Shown in pieces: positions 1 through 7,250 of a DNA stretch of 14,980 nt (its first letter is position 1; the number at the start of each line of letters is the position of its first letter). The DNA is taken from NCBI GenBank assembly GCA_905212635.1, contig CAJMFH010000042.1:1-14980 (forward strand), given 5' to 3'. The notes under the pieces are model-generated. The model was given only the letters and a program-made list of their open reading frames with translations, was not told the origin of the DNA and ran no database searches. This stretch comes from an uncultured Lachnoclostridium sp. GTDB lineage: Bacteria > Bacillota > Clostridia > Lachnospirales > Lachnospiraceae. The position numbers and the translations under genes were made by a program.

Positions 1-683
1 ACTGTAGTGCCTATACCGCGGTTGACCGCGCAGAAGACGACACCGAGATCTGCCGCAGAGTCAATGTGGACGGCACGGAAAATATTGCCAAAATATGTAA
101 AAAACTGGACTGCAAAATGCTTTACCTGAGTACCGATTACATCTTTTCCGGTGATGGTGAGAGACCGTGGGAGCCGGACGACAAGGCTTCGCCACTCAAT
201 GCCTATGGGCAGAGCAAATATGACGGCGAACTGGCGCTTAAAAAGTATGTGGATAAATATTTTATTGTCCGTATTTCCTGGGTATTTGGAATCAATGGCA
301 ATAATTTTATTAAGACAATGCTCCGCCTCGGCAGAGAAAATGGGGCGGTAAAAGTAGTCGATGACCAGATCGGTTCTCCAACCTATACGTATGATCTTGC
401 AAGGCTGCTTGTTGATATGATCGAAAGTGACCGCTATGGTGCCTACCACGCGACAAATGAAGGAATTTGCAGCTGGTACGAATTTGCCAAAGAAATTTTC
501 CGCGCAGCCGGCATGAATGACGTTTCTGTGACGCCGGTGAAGAGTGGAGAATTTCCGGTAAAAGCAAAACGGCCAAAAAACAGCCGGATGAGCAAAGAAA
601 AACTCGTCGCAAACGGTTTTTCCCTGCTTCCGGCATGGCAGGATGCAGTAGCACGATATATCAAAGAACTTAATTTATTGTAA
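1..683 (+). CDS. rfbD: dTDP-4-dehydrorhamnose reductase (RmlD/RfbD), 5'-truncated by window edge
   Basis: This enzyme performs the last step of dTDP-L-rhamnose synthesis, NAD(P)H reduction of dTDP-4-dehydro-L-rhamnose, and supplies rhamnose for cell-wall polysaccharides. The frame is open from the window edge (first full codon at 3), and the upstream residues CSAYTAVDRAED followed by CRRVNVDGTENIAK are typical of the family, so the GTG at 66 is internal. About 226 residues are visible. The N-terminal Rossmann glycine motif, roughly 55-75 residues, is missing to the left. The short-chain dehydrogenase catalytic set is visible: the Ser/Thr of STDYIFSG (from 129) and Tyr-x-x-x-Lys in YGQSK (Tyr at 204, Lys at 216). 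The C-terminal part (ISWVFG, VDDQIGSPTYTYDLA, RPKNSRMS) also matches RmlD. The TAA stop lies inside a palindrome shared with the convergent gene. The assignment is secure; only the start is unseen. Confidence 0.93.
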   Translation, partial: CSAYTAVDRAEDDTEICRRVNVDGTENIAKICKKLDCKMLYLSTDYIFSGDGERPWEPDDKASPLNAYGQSKYDGELALKKYVDKYFIVRISWVFGINGNNFIKTMLRLGRENGAVKVVDDQIGSPTYTYDLARLLVDMIESDRYGAYHATNEGICSWYEFAKEIFRAAGMNDVSVTPVKSGEFPVKAKRPKNSRMSKEKLVANGFSLLPAWQDAVARYIKELNLL

Positions 684-747
684 CTATTCAGGACCGCTGT
701 TCGAAAATGCGAATTGAGGGCGGTGGGGAGTTCTGAATAGTTACAAT
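677..747. repeat. Branched palindrome between convergent genes (bidirectional terminator or dispersed repeat)
   Basis: Arms of 15 bp, ATTGTAACTATTCAG at 677-691 and its exact reverse complement at 733-747, enclose 41 nt. Inside are nested pairs ACCGC/GCGGT (693-697 with 720-724) and TTCG/CGAA (700-703 with 710-713). The rfbD stop (681-683) sits in the left arm and the minus-strand stop (750-752) begins 3 nt past the right arm. No long T-run follows either arm, so an intrinsic terminator is not clear-cut. The layered symmetry also fits a small dispersed intergenic palindromic repeat. The structure is seen directly; its role is inferred. Confidence 0.75.
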
Positions 748-749
748 TA

Positions 750-3170
750 TCAATGAACCGAACACGTTTCTTCCGGTACAGTTCCCTTGGCAAAATATTC
801 CTTTTTGCTGCGGGAACTGTAGTGGTTTTCAGCCAATGGTTTTCCGCATACGGTGCAGGTTCGCACCGCAACGACGGAAGATGGCATCGTGAATTTCGCT
901 TTTTCGTCTTTATGTTTTTTACTCAATTTTTCCATGATCGCTTTCCAGATTGCCTTATGATAGGTTGTGTTGCTTTGTTTTTCGCTGGCATCGTATCCGC
1001 CCCAGATTCCGGCGGTAAGATATGGCGTATAGCCGACAAACCACAAGTCTTTATTTCCGGTAGAAGTTCCGGTCTTTCCGGCAACCGGTACGTTGATCCC
1101 ACGCAGTTTTACGGCGGTTCCGGTACCTGAATTTACGACATCCTGCATTGCGCTTGTGAGCAGGAATGCGGTCGAATCTTTCATGACCTGCTTGCTGGAG
1201 GACGTTGTGACGACCGTTACGTCCTCGCCTTTTTTGTTTTGTGTCTTTGTGACAACCGGTGTTTTGTCGAGCAGAACATTGCCATCGTGGTCAATGATCT
1301 TTGTATAAAAAGTCGCTTTATTGTACACACCGCCATTGGCAATGCTGGCAAATGCGGTTGTCAGTTCGAGGTTTGATACTCCTTTTGTCAGACCGCCAAG
1401 TGCCATTGGCAGGGAAATGTCGCTGTAAATTTTTCCACTTGCATCGGTGTAACTTTCTACAAGAGAAGTAAATCCAAGATTTAACAAATAGTCATAGGCA
1501 ACTTTCGGGGTTACCTGCTCCAGTGTTTTGACAGCGATAACATTCATGGAGTCAGCAATCGCTTTGCGGATTGTCACAGTGCCGCGGTAGCCGCGATACC
1601 AGTTTTTGACAAGGCGTTTTGTGCCGGGATAATAATACGGCTCGTCTTTTTGCTGGGTTGCCAGTGTCATACCCGAAGTGTCGAGGGCAGGCAGGTACGT
1701 AGAAAGGATTTTATACGTGGAACCCGGCTGGCGCAGTGACGTGCTGGCGCGGTTCAGAGTACGGCTGGCAGTTTTTTCTCCGCGGCCGCCGCAGATCGCT
1801 TTGACTTGCCCCGTCGTCTGATCCATTACAACAAAGGAAACCTGTGGCTGGATGACAAAATCAATCTTTTCGCCTTCTACCTGGCACCCGGTGCCTTTTG
1901 ACATTGCCTTTTTGTATACTTTAATATACTGATTGGCTTCCTTTTTGTCGGTATAATAAAGAGGAATTTTTTTCTTTTTCTTCTTTGCAAACCAGTTTTT
2001 CATTGTACCGGCATTGTAATTGTGTGCAACACCTTTGGCATCGGTTACGGTGAGCTGGTAACTGAGCTGATATGTGGAGCCTGACGGATAGTACGAAGGA
2101 TTGTTGATCACATTGTCACAGACCTTCTGGATCGAAGCATCCTGGGTGGTATAAATCGTAAGACCGCCGCGGTACAGGGCATTGTAAGCCTGCGTTTCTG
2201 TGTAGCCAAGTTCGTTTTTCATGTCCGAGATGACCTGATCGATCAAAGCATCCGTAAAATAAGAAGTGGTCGTCTGTGTGGCAGTCGTTTCTTTGTTTAC
2301 AGCTTTGATGCGGGCATATACTTTGTCCGCCATTGCTTTTTCGTATTCATCGGAAGTGATATATCCCTGATCTTTCATATAAGAAAGGATGGTTGTCCGC
2401 TTTTTGGCATTTCGCTTCGGATGTGTGATCGGGTTGTAGCCGGCAGGGTTCTGTGTAATCCCCGCAAGGACAGCGGATTCCGAGATGGTCAGTTCCGATA
2501 CATCTTTATCAAAATAACGTTTGGCGGCTGCCTGAACGCCGAGTGTATTCTGCCCGAGATTAATCGTATTCAGATAATATTCGAGGATCTGCTCTTTTGT
2601 CAGACGGTTCTCAAGCTGGATCGCAAGGTACTGTTCCTGCACTTTTCGTTCGACCTTCTGGGCAAAAGTAGATTCTTCTCCCCCGTTAAAGACCTGATTT
2701 TTCAAAAGCTGCTGTGTGAGCGTACTGGCACCTTGATGAAATTCTCCGCCATTGGTCAGACCGCTGAACGTCGCACGGAAAATTCCCTGAAGATCAATTC
2801 CGTCATGTACCCAGAAACGCTCGTCCTCAATGGCGACAAAAGCATTTTGCAGATGCTTCGGAATGGTATCCAGCGTCGCGTACTGGCGGTTGGCCTCTTT
2901 TCCCACAAGGGTCTGTATGGTCTTTCCCTTGCTGTTTAATATGGTGGTTGCATAACCATCCGGGATGACATTGATCGAGTCAATGCCCGGTGCCGTCTCC
3001 ATCAGTCCGTTTACGATACCGGACACACCGCTGAATGCGACAGCGGCGATAACGACAAGCGAGATAAGAACAACTCTTAATGCCATGACTTTACATTTAT
3101 TCAAACGGTGTGTGGCAGGAGATTTGAGCCGGTTCGCCCGCTCGACCGTATTTCTTCGGCTAAAATTCAT
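750..3170 (-). CDS. Class A penicillin-binding protein (PBP1A family), glycosyltransferase/transpeptidase
   Basis: An 806-residue bifunctional peptidoglycan synthase anchored in the cytoplasmic membrane. It polymerises lipid II and cross-links stem peptides outside the cell. In order: a basic cytoplasmic tail (1-28), one membrane anchor (about 29-52), and a GT51 domain with EDERFWVHDG (catalytic Glu115), GASTLTQQLLKN (147-158), RKVQE (175-179) and KEQILEYYLN (192-201). The transpeptidase domain follows, with nucleophile Ser484 in STYK (484-487), SMN (541-543) and KTGT (699-702). All catalytic motifs are intact. Oddities are a run of six lysines at 396-401 between the domains and a short Cys-containing tail (C772, C775, C803). 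The start is preceded by AAAGGA 12 nt upstream on the minus strand. The gene is transcribed alone, convergent with rfbD and divergent from yigZ. The exact paralogue (PBP1a or PBP1b-like) cannot be fixed from sequence alone. Confidence 0.95.
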   Translation of the reverse strand: MNFSRRNTVERANRLKSPATHRLNKCKVMALRVVLISLVVIAAVAFSGVSGIVNGLMETAPGIDSINVIPDGYATTILNSKGKTIQTLVGKEANRQYATLDTIPKHLQNAFVAIEDERFWVHDGIDLQGIFRATFSGLTNGGEFHQGASTLTQQLLKNQVFNGGEESTFAQKVERKVQEQYLAIQLENRLTKEQILEYYLNTINLGQNTLGVQAAAKRYFDKDVSELTISESAVLAGITQNPAGYNPITHPKRNAKKRTTILSYMKDQGYITSDEYEKAMADKVYARIKAVNKETTATQTTTSYFTDALIDQVISDMKNELGYTETQAYNALYRGGLTIYTTQDASIQKVCDNVINNPSYYPSGSTYQLSYQLTVTDAKGVAHNYNAGTMKNWFAKKKKKKIPLYYTDKKEANQYIKVYKKAMSKGTGCQVEGEKIDFVIQPQVSFVVMDQTTGQVKAICGGRGEKTASRTLNRASTSLRQPGSTYKILSTYLPALDTSGMTLATQQKDEPYYYPGTKRLVKNWYRGYRGTVTIRKAIADSMNVIAVKTLEQVTPKVAYDYLLNLGFTSLVESYTDASGKIYSDISLPMALGGLTKGVSNLELTTAFASIANGGVYNKATFYTKIIDHDGNVLLDKTPVVTKTQNKKGEDVTVVTTSSSKQVMKDSTAFLLTSAMQDVVNSGTGTAVKLRGINVPVAGKTGTSTGNKDLWFVGYTPYLTAGIWGGYDASEKQSNTTYHKAIWKAIMEKLSKKHKDEKAKFTMPSSVVAVRTCTVCGKPLAENHYSSRSKKEYFAKGTVPEETCSVH

Positions 3171-3215
3171 AGAAAATATCCATCCTTTCTGAATTTTTTT
3201 CGATCCTTTTCTTAT

Positions 3216-3244
3216 AGTATACCAAAAAGTCTTGCAAAGGGAAA
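3216..3244 (-). promoter_or_regulatory. Candidate extended -10 promoter for the penicillin-binding protein gene
   Basis: Read on the minus strand, TATACT (3216-3221) is preceded by TGG, giving the extended -10 form TGnTATACT. A weak -35, TTTCCC (3239-3244), lies 17 bp upstream. It sits about 45 bp before the start codon at 3170. It overlaps the oppositely oriented yigZ promoter. Confidence 0.5.
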
Positions 3245-3260
3245 GAAAAATTAGTACACT
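3232..3260 (+). promoter_or_regulatory. Candidate sigma-A promoter for yigZ-rarA-tgt-yajC
   Basis: TTGCAA (3232-3237), a 17-bp spacer and TACACT (3255-3260) match the vegetative consensus at four positions in each hexamer. Transcription would begin near 3267, about 20 nt before yigZ. It is the only good plus-strand promoter between the divergent genes. Confidence 0.55.
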
Positions 3261-3283
3261 ATTGTAAAAGGGGCGAAAGGATA

Positions 3284-3922
3284 ATGGAAATGCCAGAAGC
3301 GATAAAGATGATATATCAGGGCGGAAACGCTGAAGTAATAGAAAAAAAATCCCGGTTTATCGGAGAAATCTATCCCATTGGATCGGAGGAAGAAGCGCAG
3401 AATATCGTAAATCAGATCCGGAAAAAACATTATGATGCCAGACATCACTGTTTTGCGTATGTACTTGGCGAGAAAAATGAAGTGGAACGATGCAGCGATG
3501 ATGGAGAGCCGTCGGGAACCGCAGGAAGACCGATGTTGGATCTGCTTGTGGGAGCCGGGGTGCATGACGCCCTTGCTGTTGTGACGAGATATTTTGGCGG
3601 CACACTGCTTGGAACCGGCGGTCTTGTGCGGGCGTATTCGGCGGCGACGAAAGAAGCACTGGAGAACTGTGAGATCCGCCAAAAAGAAGCCGGTTACCGC
3701 TTAACCATAGGCACGGATTATGTTGACCTGGGCAAAATCCAATATCTGGCAGCCGCAAGAGAACTGAAAGAAGAAAATGTCGATTATGGGGAAAATGTGT
3801 CGATCACGTATGAGGTCCCTGAGAGAGAAATACAGGCATTTGAAAAAGAACTGGTTGACAAAACCGGAGGAAAATGTAAGATAGATAGAGGAAGTAAAAT
3901 ATGGATCTACTCGAATATATGA
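3284..3922 (+). CDS. yigZ: YigZ / IMPACT family protein (UPF0029)
   Basis: A 212-residue member of the YigZ/IMPACT family, usual length about 200-215. The signature is clear: DARHHCFAYVLG (51-62), SDDGEPSGTAGRPML (71-85) and VVTRYFGGTLLGTGGLVRAYSAA (about 99-121). The last third resembles the DUF1949 C-terminal domain. Relatives are linked to translation control (eukaryotic IMPACT acts on GCN1), but the bacterial biochemical role is not settled, so function is only a family label. Two starts are possible. ATG 3284 is only 3 nt from the AAAGG at 3276-3280, whereas ATG 3290 (Met3) has better spacing and may be the true start. It is the first gene of the operon, and its end overlaps rarA by 22 nt. 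Confidence 0.9.
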   Translation: MEMPEAIKMIYQGGNAEVIEKKSRFIGEIYPIGSEEEAQNIVNQIRKKHYDARHHCFAYVLGEKNEVERCSDDGEPSGTAGRPMLDLLVGAGVHDALAVVTRYFGGTLLGTGGLVRAYSAATKEALENCEIRQKEAGYRLTIGTDYVDLGKIQYLAAARELKEENVDYGENVSITYEVPEREIQAFEKELVDKTGGKCKIDRGSKIWIYSNI

Positions 3923-5238
3923 ATGAAAAGAATAAGGAAAAAGAGTCTCCGCTGGCTTCGCGCCTTCGCCCAACGACGTTGGATGAAGTGGTGGGGCAGG
4001 AACATATCATTGGAAAGGATAAATTACTATACCGCGCAATTAAGGCGGATAAATTGAGTTCTATCCTATTATATGGTCCTCCGGGGACAGGTAAGACGAC
4101 ACTTGCCAAAGTGATTGCAGCGACGACAAAAGCGGAATTTTTACAGATCAATGCGACATCTGCCGGAAAAAAAGATATGGAAGAAGTGGTCGCAAAAGCC
4201 AAAGAAAACCGCGGAATGTACGGCAAAAAGACGATTTTATTTATCGACGAGATTCACCGTTTCAATAAAGGCCAGCAGGATTATCTGCTTCCTTTTGTCG
4301 AGGACGGAACGATCATTTTGATCGGAGCAACGACGGAAAATCCGTATTTTGAGGTAAATGGAGCGTTGATTTCCCGCTCCATCATTTTTGAACTGCATCC
4401 ACTCTCCAAAGAAAATATCAAGGCGCTTTTGACACGGGCGGTTACGGATGTGGAAAAAGGACTTGGCAGTTATCATGCCGAGATGGATGAAGAGGCGCTT
4501 TCTTTTCTGGCTGAGATCAGCGGCGGAGATGCCCGCATGGCGCTGAATGCGATTGAACTTGGTGTCCTGACGACACCGCGCGGCGAGGACGGAAAGGTGC
4601 ATATTACGCTGGAAGTGGCGCAGGAATGTATCCAGAAGCGGACAATCCGTTATGATAAAACCGGAGATAATCATTATGATACCATTTCTGCGTTTATCAA
4701 AAGTATGCGGGGATCGGATCCGGATGCTGCGGTGTATTATCTGGCGCGGATGCTCTATGCCGGCGAAGATATCCGGTTTATCGCACGCCGCATCATGATC
4801 TGCGCGGCAGAAGATGTGTCCAATGCGGATCCGCAGGCGCTTGTCGTGGCGACGGCAGCATCGCAGGCGGTCATGCAGCTTGGTATGCCGGAAGCACGGA
4901 TCATCCTTGCACAGGCAGCGACGTATGTGGCATGTGCGCCAAAGAGCAACTCGGCGATCATGGCGATCGACGGTGCAATGGAATTTGTGAAAGCACATCC
5001 GGATTACAAAATTCCTTCCTATTTACAAGACGCACATTATAAAGGGGCAGCCAAACTGGGACATGGAATCGGTTATAAATATGCCCACGATTACAAAAAC
5101 CATTATGCCAGACAGCAATATCTGCCGGATGCCTGTAAAGACATACATTTTTACAATTTGTCAGAGCAGGGTTACGAAAAGAAACTCAATGAGCATTTAA
5201 CGCGTATCCGCAGAGAAAGTGAGGGAGACAATGACTGA
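3901..5238 (+). CDS. rarA: Replication-associated recombination protein A (RarA/MgsA), AAA+ ATPase
   Basis: A cytoplasmic 445-residue AAA+ ATPase of the RarA/MgsA/WRNIP1 family, related to clamp loaders, that acts at stalled replication forks and gaps. Visible motifs are Walker A GPPGTGKT (59-66), Walker B ILFIDE (112-117) running into the family-specific HRFNKGQQDYLLPFVEDG, sensor 1 GATTENP (142-148) and the Arg finger in SRS (Arg159). The C-terminal tetramerisation region ends with the typical GHGIGYKYAHDYKNHY and RQQYLPD patterns. Length matches the family (about 420-450). GAGGAAG lies about 6 nt before ATG 3901. The gene overlaps yigZ by 22 nt and the next gene by 8 nt, so translational coupling is likely. 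Confidence 0.96.
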   Translation: MDLLEYMNEKNKEKESPLASRLRPTTLDEVVGQEHIIGKDKLLYRAIKADKLSSILLYGPPGTGKTTLAKVIAATTKAEFLQINATSAGKKDMEEVVAKAKENRGMYGKKTILFIDEIHRFNKGQQDYLLPFVEDGTIILIGATTENPYFEVNGALISRSIIFELHPLSKENIKALLTRAVTDVEKGLGSYHAEMDEEALSFLAEISGGDARMALNAIELGVLTTPRGEDGKVHITLEVAQECIQKRTIRYDKTGDNHYDTISAFIKSMRGSDPDAAVYYLARMLYAGEDIRFIARRIMICAAEDVSNADPQALVVATAASQAVMQLGMPEARIILAQAATYVACAPKSNSAIMAIDGAMEFVKAHPDYKIPSYLQDAHYKGAAKLGHGIGYKYAHDYKNHYARQQYLPDACKDIHFYNLSEQGYEKKLNEHLTRIRRESEGDND

Positions 5239-5485
5239 CACAAAAAAAGAGCCAAAAAGCAGATATCCAAAATCCATCCGGGTTATCGCGATGGTTGGAA
5301 TCCTTCTTTTGCTCGCACTATATATTATTACACTAATTGCGGCACTGACGACGTCGCCACAGGCGCCGGGGCTGTTTAAAGCCTGTCTGGGAGCATCGAT
5401 CCTGCTTCCAATCGTCCTTTGGGGATATCTTCGTATCGCGATACTATTGACACCAAAAAAAGATAAAGGAGAAGACAATGTTTGA
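5231..5485 (+). CDS. Small two-helix membrane protein of unknown function
   Basis: An 84-residue protein that I do not recognise as a named family. Two hydrophobic segments are visible, about residues 16-39 and 51-73. They are flanked by a lysine-rich N-terminus (KKEPKSRYPK) and C-terminus (KKDKGEDNV), so both ends should be cytoplasmic with a short outside loop (TTSPQAPG). ATG 5231 is preferred over an in-frame GTG at 5219, because GGGAG at 5223-5227 precedes it and it forms an 8-nt ATGACTGA overlap with rarA. Its own stop overlaps the tgt start in the same way. No catalytic motif is seen. Its conserved-looking place between rarA and tgt suggests co-expression, not a specific role. Confidence 0.8.
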   Translation: MTDTKKEPKSRYPKSIRVIAMVGILLLLALYIITLIAALTTSPQAPGLFKACLGASILLPIVLWGYLRIAILLTPKKDKGEDNV

Positions 5486-6611
5486 GATAAAAGCCAGAGA
5501 GGGAAGAGCGAGGAGAGGAACCTTTCACACCCCGCATGGGGATATTCAGACGCCTGTATTTATGAATGTAGGAACCGTTGCAGCAATCAAAGGTGCGGTT
5601 TCTACGATGGATCTGAAAGAGATCGGAACGCAGGTGCAGCTTTCCAATACGTACCATCTTCATGTGAGACCGGGGGATGATGTCGTCCGCAAAATGGGTG
5701 GTCTTCACAAATTTATGAACTGGGATCGTCCAATTCTCACGGATTCCGGCGGATTTCAGGTGTTTTCCCTGGCAGGACTCCGCAAGATCAAAGAAGAAGG
5801 CGTTTATTTTCATTCACACATTGACGGAAGAAAGATTTTCATGGGGCCGGAAGAAAGTATGCGGATTCAGTCCAATCTGGGATCGACGATCGCGATGGCA
5901 TTTGACGAATGTGCACCGCATCCGGCAACACGTGAATATATGGAAGCATCGGTTGCACGTACGACACGCTGGCTGGAGCGCTGCAAGCGTGAGATGGACC
6001 GCTTAAACTCTCTTCCGGATACAATCAACAAAGAGCAGATGCTTTTTGGAATCAATCAGGGAGGAACTTTTGAAGACATTCGTATCGAGCATGCACAGCG
6101 CATTTCCGATCTGGATCTGCCGGGCTATTCGATCGGTGGACTGGCTGTCGGAGAGAGCCATGAAGAGATGTATCATATCCTAGACGAGGTTGTGCCACAT
6201 CTTCCGGACAACAAACCAAGGTATCTGATGGGCGTCGGAACGCCGGCGAACATTTTGGAAAGTGTCGAACGAGGCGTAGATTTCTTTGACTGTGTATATC
6301 CGGCGCGAAATGGCCGCCACGGACACGCCTATACGAATTTGGGAAAGATGAATCTGATGAACAAACGCTTTGAACTGGATGACCGCCCGATTGAGGAAGG
6401 ATGCCGGTGCCCGGCGTGCCGCCACTACTCGCGTGCGTACATCCGACATCTGCTCAAAGCAAAAGAAATGCTGGGACTTCGATTATTAGTCTTGCATAAT
6501 CTTTATTTTTATAATACAATGATGAGTGAGATTCGCGATGCGATCGAAGAAAATCGCTTTCAAGAATATAAAAAGAAAAAATTGGATTCCATGGAATCTA
6601 ATGAATACTAA
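5478..6611 (+). CDS. tgt: tRNA-guanine(34) transglycosylase (queuine/preQ1 insertion)
   Basis: Exchanges guanine-34 for preQ1 in the GUN anticodons of Asp, Asn, His and Tyr tRNAs, the committed insertion step of queuosine synthesis. At 377 residues it has normal length for a bacterial TGT. Visible residues are the active-site Asp89 in DSGGFQVFS (89-97), the nucleophile Asp271 in FDCVYPARNGRHG, the recognition segment GGLAVGE (220-226), and the structural zinc site C309-x-C311-xx-C314 with H340. AAAGGAG (5466-5472) precedes ATG 5478, which overlaps the stop of the small membrane gene by 8 nt. The genes for preQ1 synthesis and for later queuosine maturation are not in the window. Confidence 0.97.
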   Translation: MFEIKAREGRARRGTFHTPHGDIQTPVFMNVGTVAAIKGAVSTMDLKEIGTQVQLSNTYHLHVRPGDDVVRKMGGLHKFMNWDRPILTDSGGFQVFSLAGLRKIKEEGVYFHSHIDGRKIFMGPEESMRIQSNLGSTIAMAFDECAPHPATREYMEASVARTTRWLERCKREMDRLNSLPDTINKEQMLFGINQGGTFEDIRIEHAQRISDLDLPGYSIGGLAVGESHEEMYHILDEVVPHLPDNKPRYLMGVGTPANILESVERGVDFFDCVYPARNGRHGHAYTNLGKMNLMNKRFELDDRPIEEGCRCPACRHYSRAYIRHLLKAKEMLGLRLLVLHNLYFYNTMMSEIRDAIEENRFQEYKKKKLDSMESNEY

Positions 6612-6640
6612 GTCTCGTAACAGAGCCAGGAGGTAAAGAA

Positions 6641-6916
6641 ATGGGAACAGTTGGAATGATCATTTATGTGGTAGTTATCATCGGTGTATTTTGGCTGATT
6701 GCGATCCGTCCACAGAAAAAGCAGGAAAAAGAACATCAGGCATTGATCGGTGGTCTTGCTGTAGGTGACAGTATCCTGACCACAAGCGGATTTTATGGTG
6801 TCGTGATTGACATGCCGGACGATAATGTTGTGATCGTAGAATTTGGAAATAACAAAAACTGCCGTATCCCAATGAAAAAGGATGCGATTGTAGAAGTACA
6901 GAAAGCAGAAGAGTAG
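6641..6916 (+). CDS. yajC: Preprotein translocase subunit YajC
   Basis: A 91-residue single-pass membrane protein, an accessory of the SecDF-YajC complex that assists SecYEG export. It has an N-terminal hydrophobic helix (about 5-22, ending FWLIAIRPQ), the family hallmark RPQKKQEKEHQ right after it, and a small beta-rich cytoplasmic domain with GDSILTTSGFYGVV. AGGAGGT (6630-6636) sits 4 nt before the ATG. It follows tgt after 29 nt, the common tgt-yajC arrangement, but secD and secF do not follow. A terminator closes the unit directly after its stop. Confidence 0.95.
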   Translation: MGTVGMIIYVVVIIGVFWLIAIRPQKKQEKEHQALIGGLAVGDSILTTSGFYGVVIDMPDDNVVIVEFGNNKNCRIPMKKDAIVEVQKAEE

Positions 6917-6922
6917 AAAAAG

Positions 6923-6967
6923 AAGGCTGCACACTTGACAACATTGAAGCGAGGGGCAGCCTTTTTT
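6923..6967 (+). terminator. Rho-independent terminator after yajC
   Basis: AAGGCTGC (6923-6930) pairs with GCAGCCTT (6956-6963), and the T-run extends to 6967. Upstream A residues (6919-6921) can lengthen the stem. The 25-nt loop is long for a terminator, but the GC-rich stem base and T-tract are convincing. It insulates the yigZ-yajC operon from the ribosomal operon. Confidence 0.85.
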
Positions 6968-7030
6968 ACAAGATACTAAGATGCTGGTACATTTTTGTTT
7001 TTTGCAATTATTTCATTTTTTGAATATTGT

Positions 7031-7166
7031 TAATTTGATAAGACAAGTTTGCGGAAAGTGGGTATAAACACGCGGGTATCAGGCATGTGTGTTTGGCATG
7101 CCGATACCCTTGCGCGTTTGTTGGAGCGAAAGCGCCCACGCTACGCAAACTTGTCTTATTAAATTA
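7031..7166. repeat. 136-bp branched inverted-repeat element upstream of the S10 promoter
   Basis: Arms at 7031-7053 and 7144-7166 are complementary over 23 positions with a single G-T wobble (7037 with 7160). Inside, GTGGG (7058-7062) pairs with CCCAC (7135-7139). A further hairpin pairs GGGTATC (7074-7080) with GATACCC (7103-7109) and GGCATG (7082-7087) with CATGCC (7097-7102). A GAAA tetraloop candidate lies at 7128-7131. No T-run flanks it, no gene is inside, and it lies between the yajC terminator and the ribosomal promoter. A miniature transposable element or dispersed repeat is likeliest; a small structured RNA is possible. The 63 bases before it (6968-7030) are AT-rich and show nothing else. 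Confidence 0.75.
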
Positions 7167-7195
7167 CAAAATCTGAAAACGATGAAAAATAGCTT

Positions 7196-7244
7196 GCAAA
7201 AAATAAAAAAAGTACTTGCATTCCCCAAAAACTTAGTGTATAAT
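7196..7244 (+). promoter_or_regulatory. Main promoter of the S10-spc ribosomal protein operon
   Basis: TTGCAT (7216-7221), 17 bp, then a perfect TATAAT (7239-7244). An A-rich tract at about 7198-7211 lies just upstream of the -35, like the UP elements of rRNA and ribosomal protein promoters. Transcription should begin near 7251. This is the strongest promoter in the window and the only clear one before rpsJ. Confidence 0.85.
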
Positions 7245-7250
7245 AGCAAT

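Noticed and set aside
753..1308. Open frames on the plus strand inside the penicillin-binding protein gene
   Set aside because: They are antisense shadows of a complete minus-strand gene with all catalytic motifs and show no ribosome binding sites.
4237..4998. A 253-codon minus-strand frame inside rarA
   Set aside because: It lies wholly antisense to rarA, has low-complexity His/Arg-rich composition typical of a shadow frame and resembles no family.
7028..7168. Target-site duplication flanking the branched inverted repeat
   Set aside because: The outer bases are AT-rich and no convincing direct repeat longer than 2-3 bases is seen, so mobility cannot be claimed from the flanks.
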